Shown: one piece after another, positions 14,777 through 21,138 of the stretch
Position numbering within the stretch: the stretch's first letter is position 1
How the letters are laid out: every line of letters starts with the position of its first letter
Assembly (NCBI GenBank): GCA_016776705.1
Contig: JADHSW010000019.1
Span: forward strand, 1-22,361
DNA from: Rhodospirillales bacterium
GTDB lineage: Bacteria > Pseudomonadota > Alphaproteobacteria > Rhodospirillales > JABHCV01
Direction: 5' to 3'
DNA length: 22,361 nt
The notes under the pieces: model-generated
What the model was told of the DNA's origin: nothing
What the model saw: the letters and a program-made list of their open reading frames with translations, nothing else
Database searches by the model: none
Translations under genes and position numbers: made by a program

Positions 14777-16192
14777 CTAGTTAAAGCGCACGTATTCAAA
14801 TTCGGCTGGCTGGCCGTTAATTCCCTTTGCAGGCGGTGCAATCCACGCAGCGACTTTACCGGGTTCGGTAACCGATTCCATCAATGATTTAACGTAGGCC
14901 CTGTCCTCGTCAGTGGGCAGCCAGTCGCTGTGCTTGTGATCCCAATCGGCCTGGGTGATAACCCGTCCCTGGGGCGTCGTCTTGACGGTAGAAAAAGAAC
15001 CGATACCACGATGGAAAGCCCGGCTAGGCAAGGTGACTTCAAAATCAATCCCGGCTTCGCTGATGATCTTGTTCCACTTGTCGACACCGCGCTGGCAATC
15101 CCTAATGTAATCGTCGCGCAGCCGTTCATTTACGGCTGTCAGGGCGCTTTGATCGGCGAAAATAATTTCCTCTCCCTTGACCTCAGCCACTTGATAAGGC
15201 GTGTCCTTGAGCAGATGATCATCGTCGATCTTGCTTTCCTGATATCGCCCCTTCAATCCCATGGTGAAATAATTTGCGGCGTTGGTGGAAATTTCCTGGC
15301 CGAAAAGATCGACGGAAACACTGAAGTGGAAGTTGACGTACTTCTGGATGGTTTGAAGATCAATGCCGCCGTGCTTCCTGACATCGTCACTTTTGTATTC
15401 GTTCATCAACTCGCAGGCGCGCTGAATGACACGCCCGACGCCGGTTTCGCCAACGAACATGTGATGGGCTTCTTCGGTCAGCATAAAGCGGCAGGTTCTG
15501 GACAGCGGGTCGAAGCCGGACTCGGCAAGCGAGGCAAGCTGGTACTTACCGTCACGGTCGGTAAAATAGGTAAACATGAAGAACGACAACCAATCTGGCG
15601 TCGGCTCGTTAAAGGCTTCCAGAATACGCGGTTTATCGGCATCGCCGGAATGACGTTCCAGCATGGCGTCCGCTTCTTCACGACCGTCGCGTCCAAAATG
15701 GGCATGCAGAAGATAGACCATGGCCCACAAGTGGCGGCCTTCTTCAACGTTTACCTGAAACAGATTGCGAAGGTCATACAGGGACGGGCATGTCAAACCA
15801 AGATGGCGTTGTTGTTCCACCGATGCGGGTTCCGTATCGCCCTGAGTAACAATAAGGCGGCGCAGTTCAGAGCGATATTCGCCGGGAACTTCCTGCCAGG
15901 CGGCCTCGCCTTTATGGGCGCCAAAGTTGACCATTCGACCTTCTTCTGCCGGCGCCAGGAAAATGCCCCAACGATAGTCAGGCATTTTAACATGGCCATA
16001 GTTGGCCCATCCACCGGGTTCGACGCTGATCGCCGTGCGCAGGTAAACGTCCATGTTCTGGCTTTCTTCCGGGCCAAGTTCAGCCCACCATTGCTGGTAA
16101 CCGGGTTGCCATTTCTCCAAAGCCCGCTGTAACCGCCTGTCGTCATTCAGGTTGACGTTATTTGGAATTTTTTCTTGATAATCGATGCTCAT
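14777..16192 (-). CDS. boxB: Benzoyl-CoA 2,3-epoxidase, oxygenase subunit BoxB
   Basis: 471 residues, as in known BoxB (about 473). It is a diiron protein that epoxidises benzoyl-CoA with O2. The six metal ligands known for Azoarcus BoxB are all found here shifted by one: E121, E151 and H154 (VEEGRHLW), D212 (TDRDG), E241 and H244 (EEAHHMF). The aromatic-rich WANYGHVKMPDYRWGIF segment and the C-terminal domain with DWDHKHSDWLPTDEDRAYVKSLM are also characteristic. It lies 24 bases after boxC and is almost surely in the same transcript. The electron donor BoxA is not encoded in this window, so the reductase must come from elsewhere. Ligand numbering is from memory of the published structure. 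Confidence 0.93.
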   Translation of the reverse strand: MSIDYQEKIPNNVNLNDDRRLQRALEKWQPGYQQWWAELGPEESQNMDVYLRTAISVEPGGWANYGHVKMPDYRWGIFLAPAEEGRMVNFGAHKGEAAWQEVPGEYRSELRRLIVTQGDTEPASVEQQRHLGLTCPSLYDLRNLFQVNVEEGRHLWAMVYLLHAHFGRDGREEADAMLERHSGDADKPRILEAFNEPTPDWLSFFMFTYFTDRDGKYQLASLAESGFDPLSRTCRFMLTEEAHHMFVGETGVGRVIQRACELMNEYKSDDVRKHGGIDLQTIQKYVNFHFSVSVDLFGQEISTNAANYFTMGLKGRYQESKIDDDHLLKDTPYQVAEVKGEEIIFADQSALTAVNERLRDDYIRDCQRGVDKWNKIISEAGIDFEVTLPSRAFHRGIGSFSTVKTTPQGRVITQADWDHKHSDWLPTDEDRAYVKSLMESVTEPGKVAAWIAPPAKGINGQPAEFEYVRFN

Positions 16193-16216
16193 AATTTTTC
16201 TCTCAGCCTTAAATTT

Positions 16217-17866
16217 CTATACTCGTTTGTTGTCGTAAGACGCCTTCAATCCGGTACCAAAGCGTTTTAAAGCGCCTTCTTCCCCGACCGCATTGGGACG
16301 CTGGAATATCCAGTTTTGCCAGGCGCTCAAACGCCCGAAAATTTTTGTTTCCAGTGTTTCAGGACCGGCGAAGCGCAAGCTGGCCTCAAGTCCCGTGAGT
16401 GAATCCGGCGAGAAACTTGCCCGTTCCTCGATGGCGATTCGGACTTCGTCTTCCCAGTCGATATCGTCGGGAATGAAGGTAACCAGTCCCAGTTCTTCTG
16501 CAGCGACCGCATCCAGATTATTGCCGCTTTCAGATTGAATGGCCTTGATCGTCGCCTCATCACCCAGAAAGCGCGTTTCCAGGCGCGTCAGGTCGTTGCA
16601 CATAGGCAAAGGACCAAAATTCATGACACCTGGCCTGACAGTCGCCGCCGGGCGGTTGTCGCCTTCGAAGACACCCTCCAGCATAAAGCTTCTGTCAGCA
16701 GCCAGCAGCAATTCCATTAACGATCCGCTAAAGCAACTTCCCGGTTCCACCAAGGTAATGATGCTGCGTGACGTAACGTCGATACGCTTGAATACCCGTT
16801 TTAGGTAAAGCAGAATTTCACGGGCGAACCAGTCGCCGGAATTATCCAACAAGGCCTTGTCGGCGGCATCGACCATATCGGCATCGCCGCTGGTGGTGAA
16901 AACCCAGGTCCCGATTTCCGCTTCGTTTGAACGCAAATGCAAGATGGCGTCATCCAGTTCACGTGCCAGCGCCATGGGCCAGAAATTGACACCCTGTGCA
17001 TGCATGCCCTGAAGATCAGACGGCGGCGCTTCGCTTGGCGCGGATACATTAATCCGGGCAACCCGGTTCTCCCGATCAATCTGGATGCTGACGTTGTCAT
17101 AGGTAACTTCGTCAGCTTCAATTTTGCGGTTGAGCGGTGTCAACTCGATGCCCCTGGCGTCGGTCGGGCGATCAGATTTTTCAGCATACTCAAGAGCCCG
17201 CTGATGGGCTTTTTCCATCAGATCAGAGCGCGAGACGATTTCATCGACGAGCTTCCACTGAACAGCGCGCTTGCCTTTGATGCCTTCGGTCAGGGTGCAA
17301 AAATAATCCGCGTGGTCGCGACGCACCATGCGCTTGTCGACAACCCTGGTCAATCCGCCGGTTCCCGGCAACACTGCAAGCAGGGGGACTTCCGGCAGGG
17401 ACACCGTGCTGGAACCATCGTCAATCAGCATTATGTAGTCGGCCGCCAGCGCCAACTCATAGCCACCGCCAGCCGCAGTGCCGTTCAGGGCGCAAATATA
17501 GGATTGACCAGAATGGCTCGTCGCATCCTCGATACCATTGCGGGTTTCATTGGTGAATTTGCAGAAGTTGACCTTTTCACCATGGGACGAGCTTCCCAGC
17601 ATGGTGATATTGGCGCCGGAACAAAACACCCGGTCCTTGGCCGATGTAATGACAACCGAGCGTACTTCAGGGTGCTCGAAGCGCAAACGCTGGACGGCGT
17701 CATAAAGTTCAATATCGACACCCAGGTCATAGGAGTTCAGCTTCAGCTTGTAATCCGGCCTGAGACCACTGTCTTCATTTACGTCCATTGAAAGGGTCGC
17801 AACAGGACCATCAAACGCCAGCTTCCAGTGCCTGTATTTATCTGGATGGGTGGAAAAATCGATCAT
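16217..17866 (-). CDS. boxC: 2,3-epoxybenzoyl-CoA dihydrolase BoxC
   Basis: 549 residues, the length of BoxC, which is a crotonase-superfamily enzyme of double size. It hydrolyses 2,3-epoxybenzoyl-CoA with two waters to 3,4-dehydroadipyl-CoA semialdehyde and formate. The N-terminal FSTHPDKYRHWKLAFDGPVA matches known BoxC beginnings. Acid residues equivalent to hydratase glutamates are E137 (AAGGGYELAL) and E159 (LPEVPLL). The C-terminal half has a second crotonase-like region with EPGSCFSGSLMELLLAADR. It is the first gene of the minus-strand run, with a strong candidate promoter and palindrome at 17918-17973. The ribosome-binding site is weak, but the start agrees with the family. Confidence 0.93.
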   Translation of the reverse strand: MIDFSTHPDKYRHWKLAFDGPVATLSMDVNEDSGLRPDYKLKLNSYDLGVDIELYDAVQRLRFEHPEVRSVVITSAKDRVFCSGANITMLGSSSHGEKVNFCKFTNETRNGIEDATSHSGQSYICALNGTAAGGGYELALAADYIMLIDDGSSTVSLPEVPLLAVLPGTGGLTRVVDKRMVRRDHADYFCTLTEGIKGKRAVQWKLVDEIVSRSDLMEKAHQRALEYAEKSDRPTDARGIELTPLNRKIEADEVTYDNVSIQIDRENRVARINVSAPSEAPPSDLQGMHAQGVNFWPMALARELDDAILHLRSNEAEIGTWVFTTSGDADMVDAADKALLDNSGDWFAREILLYLKRVFKRIDVTSRSIITLVEPGSCFSGSLMELLLAADRSFMLEGVFEGDNRPAATVRPGVMNFGPLPMCNDLTRLETRFLGDEATIKAIQSESGNNLDAVAAEELGLVTFIPDDIDWEDEVRIAIEERASFSPDSLTGLEASLRFAGPETLETKIFGRLSAWQNWIFQRPNAVGEEGALKRFGTGLKASYDNKRV

Positions 17867-17917
17867 TATGGCTTACTGCTTTCTAAGAATGATTCGGAGG
17901 GAAAATGCCCTAAGACT

Positions 17918-17943
17918 TAAATAGGTACCAAAATTCCTATTTA
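17918..17943. promoter_or_regulatory. 26-bp palindrome, candidate operator at the boxC transcription start
   Basis: TAAATAGG (17918-17925) and CCTATTTA (17936-17943) form a perfect 8-base inverted repeat with a 10-base spacer. It begins two bases after the predicted boxC -10 element and covers the predicted start site, the usual position for a repressor. The size and symmetry suit a dimeric winged-helix regulator, with the adjacent Rrf2 protein (18499-18912) the leading candidate. Control of the divergent GNAT-Rrf2 pair is also possible. Confidence 0.5.
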
Positions 17944-17944
17944 C

Positions 17945-17973
17945 ATTTTGGTTTAGGGAGGCCATCCTGTCAA
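17945..17973 (-). promoter_or_regulatory. Candidate sigma70-type promoter of the boxC operon
   Basis: On the minus strand a perfect TTGACA (17973-17968) is followed after 17 bases by CAAAAT (17950-17945), 4/6 to TATAAT. The predicted start is near 17938, giving a leader of about 70 bases. It is the best promoter-like match seen in the window. Confidence 0.5.
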
Positions 17974-18002
17974 GGACGTTTGGGGAAGAACGGAGGGGTA
18001 AT

Positions 18003-18485
18003 ATGTCCACAGAGGCAGACCGCGCGGAAAACATTGGTAAATTCAGCATTCGCGGTGCCCAGGCATCCGATGTTGCGGCTGTTACCGGGATCGATACCCG
18101 CATCACAAGCCACAGCAAACCGGATTACTGGGCTGACATGTTCGAGCGTTATGGCAACCGCACCAATCGCTTTTTCCTTATCGCCGAAGATCAAGAAAAT
18201 ACAGTCATCGGTTTTATTATCGGTGAAGTCAGGGCCTGGGAGTTTGGCTCGAAACCCAGCGGCTGGGTCTTCGCCATGGGCGTCGATCCGGAAAATCGAT
18301 TGAACAAGGTCGGCACCACGCTTTTTGATGCCATGTGCGATTGCCTTGCCAAGGCGGGAGTCGACACGGTGCGCACAATGCTGGCCCGGGACGATGAACT
18401 GAACATGACCTTTTTCCGCTCGCAAGGGATGATGGGCGGCCCGTTCATACAGCTGGAAATGCCCCTGGGCAACGACGGCCACTAA
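18003..18485 (+). CDS. GNAT-family N-acetyltransferase (paralogue 3 of 3; BadL-like by position)
   Basis: 160 residues, a single GNAT domain. It shares FSIRGAQASDVAAVTGIDTR, continuing ITSHSKPDYW, with the two GNATs at 3749-4776, and the later WEFG...GVDPE and RTM...N..FFR..GM elements. Motif A reads NRLNKVGTTL. The usual R-x-x-G-x-G becomes R99-L-N-K-V-G104, with lysine at the first glycine, so acetyl-CoA binding may be altered. A strong GGAGGGG lies four bases before the ATG. It is divergent from boxC and 13 bases upstream of the Rrf2 gene, an arrangement recalling badL-badM next to benzoate genes in Rhodopseudomonas palustris. The substrate is not known; a regulatory or detoxifying acetylation is inference. 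Confidence 0.8.
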   Translation: MSTEADRAENIGKFSIRGAQASDVAAVTGIDTRITSHSKPDYWADMFERYGNRTNRFFLIAEDQENTVIGFIIGEVRAWEFGSKPSGWVFAMGVDPENRLNKVGTTLFDAMCDCLAKAGVDTVRTMLARDDELNMTFFRSQGMMGGPFIQLEMPLGNDGH

Positions 18486-18498
18486 TAGGGAGCGATCT

Positions 18499-18912
18499 GT
18501 GAGACTGCAAAAAGCAACCCAATGCGCCTTATTCGCCGTTGTTGAGCTGGCGAGAGATTCCGAACGTCAAATTTCCGCAGCCGACATCGCAGAAAAATTT
18601 GGCATATCGGCCAATCACCTTGCCAAGGTGCTGCGAGACCTTGCCCGTGCACGGCTGGTCGAATCCATGCGAGGAGCCGGTGGGGGATATCGTTTTTGTG
18701 GAAACGCCAAACGGGTAACCCTTTATGAAATCGTTGTCCTGTTCGAAGATATCGATACCCACGATGCAGGCTTCCCCGAAACCGGTGAAGACCCCGACAT
18801 CGGCCACGCCCTGAACAACGTCATGACCGAGATCGAGCAGATTGCTGTTTCAACCTTGAAATCGATCACCCTGACAACGCTCATAAAGCAGATGGAACGT
18901 TCTTCCCATTAA
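18499..18912 (+). CDS. Rrf2-family transcriptional regulator (BadM-like by position)
   Basis: 137 residues starting at a GTG, with AGGGAG six bases upstream. The winged helix-turn-helix is clear: ISAADIAEKFGISANHLAKVL (25-45) and the wing GAGGGYRF (59-66). The only cysteines are C9 and C67. The cluster-binding triad found near 92-106 in IscR and NsrR is absent, so an iron-sulfur cluster of that type is unlikely. Another effector, such as a CoA thioester or a direct protein partner, is possible. The GNAT-Rrf2 order and adjacency to benzoate genes match BadL-BadM of R. palustris, where BadM represses benzoyl-CoA reductase genes. I infer that it represses the boxC operon through the palindrome at 17918-17943; this is untested. 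Confidence 0.85.
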   Translation: MRLQKATQCALFAVVELARDSERQISAADIAEKFGISANHLAKVLRDLARARLVESMRGAGGGYRFCGNAKRVTLYEIVVLFEDIDTHDAGFPETGEDPDIGHALNNVMTEIEQIAVSTLKSITLTTLIKQMERSSH

Positions 18913-19020
18913 TCGCCTTGTGCATGGATAATAAGCGGGGTGTTATTCTGAATTCCCAATCGAAGGGCTTCGGTACTAGTATCTTATTCTTTCCGACCGA
19001 AAAAGATCGGCTCATATTAG

Positions 19021-20061
19021 ATGAAGTTACTGCTTGCCGCCGCCAATGAAGGAAATGCCAACGCCCAGAATGCACTGGGTGACATCTTTGTGAATGGCGA
19101 CTTCCTGGACAGGGATATTTTCCAGGCCGTCAAATGGTACAGACTCGCAGCTGAACAGGGACACCTTGAAGCGCAGTATTCTCTTGCTCAACTCTTGGCC
19201 CACGATCCCGACGTTCTTGACGAAGAAGCCGCCCACGACTGTTTCCAGCAGGCCGCCGAACAGGGACACAGTGAGGCGCAGTACTATTTGGCCATGATGA
19301 ATTTAAACGGGCAGGGCGTCCCTCAAAACCTTGAAGCCGCAGCAAGTCAATTGCGCAAAATTGCCGAAAATGGACACGCCAACGCCCAGTACTCGCTTGG
19401 ACAAATGCATGAATATGCCAAGGGAATGCCTGAGGATATTGATGAAGCGTTATACTGGTACCGTCTTTCAGCAAATCAGGGGCACGTCCAGGGGCAACGT
19501 AAAATGGGCCTTATGACACTTCGTGGTATCGGCACACCCCAGGATTTCCAGGAGGCGGCAAATTACTTTTTTCTTGCTGCGGATCAGGGAAATCCCGATT
19601 CGCTCTATCATCTGGGCTTGATGTTTTATGACGGAACAGGCGTCTCGCAGGATTTCAAACTGGCTGCACATTACTACCTGTTGGCCGCCGAACAGGACCA
19701 CCCGGGCGCCCAATACAATCTCGCCCAAATGCTCAGACAAGGCGAAGGGGGGCCACAACTCTACAATGAAGCCCGCAAATGGTACGAGCTTGCCGCCCAA
19801 CAAGGGCTGGCTCAGGCGCAATTCAATTTAGGTATGCTTTCGTACACGGGAATGGGAGAACCGAAAGATCTGGCCTCGGCCTTTAAGTGGTGGGCCGTCG
19901 CTGCATCACAAGGCGACCCGTTGGCCGAAAAGAATTTTACCTTGCTGGCTAGCGATGCGCCCCCGGACGAGCGGGTGAAAGGATTGGATCAGGCCGCTGA
20001 GTGGGTCGAGAAATTCGGCGGAAAAGTCGCCTTCAATACATTTGTCCAAAGGATTTCCTAA
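19021..20061 (+). CDS. Sel1-repeat (TPR-like) protein with eight 36-residue repeats
   Basis: 346 residues. Eight consecutive repeats of exactly 36 residues run from residue 15 to 302, each approximating AQY.LG.M...G.GV.QD...A..WY.LAAEQGH. The final 44 residues are a non-repeat cap. There is no signal peptide, so the protein is likely cytoplasmic, unlike many secreted Sel1 proteins. The first 14 residues look like the tail of another repeat (AANEGNANAQ). An in-frame TAG directly precedes the ATG, and the Shine-Dalgarno sequence is weak, so the gene could be a shortened copy. Such solenoids serve as protein-binding scaffolds. No partner is indicated by the neighbours. The stop codon overlaps that of the next, convergent gene. 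Confidence 0.85.
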   Translation: MKLLLAAANEGNANAQNALGDIFVNGDFLDRDIFQAVKWYRLAAEQGHLEAQYSLAQLLAHDPDVLDEEAAHDCFQQAAEQGHSEAQYYLAMMNLNGQGVPQNLEAAASQLRKIAENGHANAQYSLGQMHEYAKGMPEDIDEALYWYRLSANQGHVQGQRKMGLMTLRGIGTPQDFQEAANYFFLAADQGNPDSLYHLGLMFYDGTGVSQDFKLAAHYYLLAAEQDHPGAQYNLAQMLRQGEGGPQLYNEARKWYELAAQQGLAQAQFNLGMLSYTGMGEPKDLASAFKWWAVAASQGDPLAEKNFTLLASDAPPDERVKGLDQAAEWVEKFGGKVAFNTFVQRIS

Positions 20062-20468
20062 CCAATCAGATTTGGACGAAATGTCTCCTGGATAGTCTCC
20101 TTGGGGGCGGGATCAATTGGCGCGGCTGGCTCAGCCTTGGGCGCACAGAGGGTATTGCCTTCACGCAACTCCCATATTTGATCGAGCAAGTCCTTCACCG
20201 CTTCCTTATGCTCCTTCAACTCGCGAGCCTGCTCGTTGAGTTCACGCTGAAGAGACATCTTTTGTTTTTTCAGGGCCGAAATTTGTTCTTGGGGGGACAT
20301 TCCACTGTCATCGAAATACTGGGCGATAACATCTTCAAAGGATAACCCCTGGCGCAACAACAGGCGCCGTGCAGATTGAAAGGCGGCCAGCGCCTCGCCG
20401 GGCTTGTCTGACTTGGTCAAGGCCAGCACCTTGCACAGCTTGTCGAGTTCTGATTCCTCAATATTCAT
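20058..20468 (-). CDS. Small coiled-coil protein of unknown function
   Basis: 136 residues from the ATG at 20468, chosen over an earlier in-frame start at 20492 because AGGA lies six bases upstream. The N-terminal 50 residues (ELDKLCKVLALTKSDKPGEALAAFQSARRLLLRQGLSFEDVI, in parts) form short helices resembling the beginning of DUF2786 proteins; this is a weak likeness. Residues about 57-103 are a charged coiled coil (ISALKKQKMSLQRELNEQ and following). The tail is proline- and alanine-rich. I do not recognise a function. It lies 61 bases after iorB on the same strand and could be cotranscribed with it. Its TAG overlaps the TAA of the Sel1 gene. Confidence 0.65.
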   Translation of the reverse strand: MNIEESELDKLCKVLALTKSDKPGEALAAFQSARRLLLRQGLSFEDVIAQYFDDSGMSPQEQISALKKQKMSLQRELNEQARELKEHKEAVKDLLDQIWELREGNTLCAPKAEPAAPIDPAPKETIQETFRPNLIG

Positions 20469-20529
20469 CACACGTCCTTCGAATTTCACCAAAGATCATG
20501 TCATAAATTTATGAAACGAAGAACCCTGC

Positions 20530-21135
20530 TTATGCGGCAGCCGCTTTACGACCGGCTTCAAAAGCCTGTTCGTTCAAGGCCACCAGCTCGGGCTTGCGGG
20601 CCTTGAAGCGGGCGATCATTTGTTCGTGCAAGTATTTGGCATCAAAGGGAAGATGATCGGCGACAGCCCCCAGCATGACCGTGTTGCCAAGCCGCATTTC
20701 GCCTAGACTTTCAGCGATTTTGCCCGCATCGAAATCATAGACCCGACAATCGTTTTTGCGGATTTCCCCGACCGGATCATCGGGATAATCGAAAATGCCG
20801 ACCGACACAATGGGCGGTGTGATCCGCATGGTGTTAACCAGTGCAACACCGCCTGGGCGCAGTTGCCCGATGGCGCGCATGGCTTCCGCCGGTTCAAACC
20901 CGATCAGGATATCGGCTTCGCCAGCAGGAATGGATGGCGACATCACCTTCTCGCCAAACCGCACATGGGAGGTGACAATGCCTCCGCGCTGCGACATGCC
21001 TGAAACTTCGGTTTTCTTGGTATCAAAGCCTAAGGAAATGGCCGTCTGGGCCAGAATTTCAGCCGCCGTCATCACCCCTTGCCCACCAACGCCGCAGACA
21101 AGGATATTGATGATATCATTGCGTTTACCGCTCAT
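20530..21135 (-). CDS. iorB: Indolepyruvate ferredoxin oxidoreductase, beta subunit
   Basis: 201 residues. The opening NILVCGVGGQGVMTAAEILA and the segment KKTEVSGMSQRGGIVTSHVRFG are the gamma-domain signatures of 2-oxoacid:ferredoxin oxidoreductases of the IorB type. With IorA it decarboxylates arylpyruvates (indolepyruvate, phenylpyruvate) to arylacetyl-CoA while reducing ferredoxin. The start is three bases after the iorA stop, so the pair is translationally linked. In aromatic degraders IorAB can route aromatic amino acids to phenylacetyl-CoA, consistent with the paa-like genes nearby, though the link is circumstantial. Confidence 0.88.
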   Translation of the reverse strand: MSGKRNDIINILVCGVGGQGVMTAAEILAQTAISLGFDTKKTEVSGMSQRGGIVTSHVRFGEKVMSPSIPAGEADILIGFEPAEAMRAIGQLRPGGVALVNTMRITPPIVSVGIFDYPDDPVGEIRKNDCRVYDFDAGKIAESLGEMRLGNTVMLGAVADHLPFDAKYLHEQMIARFKARKPELVALNEQAFEAGRKAAAA

Positions 21136-21138
21136 CGC

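Noticed and set aside
14930..16132. A 400-codon open frame on the plus strand opposite boxB
   Set aside because: It lies wholly antisense to boxB, whose six diiron ligands are intact. The translated sequence shows no recognisable domain and has the composition of a shadow frame.
16937..17791. A 284-codon open frame opposite boxC
   Set aside because: Antisense to a fully recognisable BoxC; no ribosome-binding site or family likeness.
17927..17952. A second inverted repeat, ACCAAAA with TTTTGGT, interlaced with the boxC palindrome
   Set aside because: It is A/T-rich and overlaps the -10 element. Seven-base arms of such composition can arise by chance, so it was not given its own feature, though a joint pseudoknot-like fold in the leader cannot be excluded.
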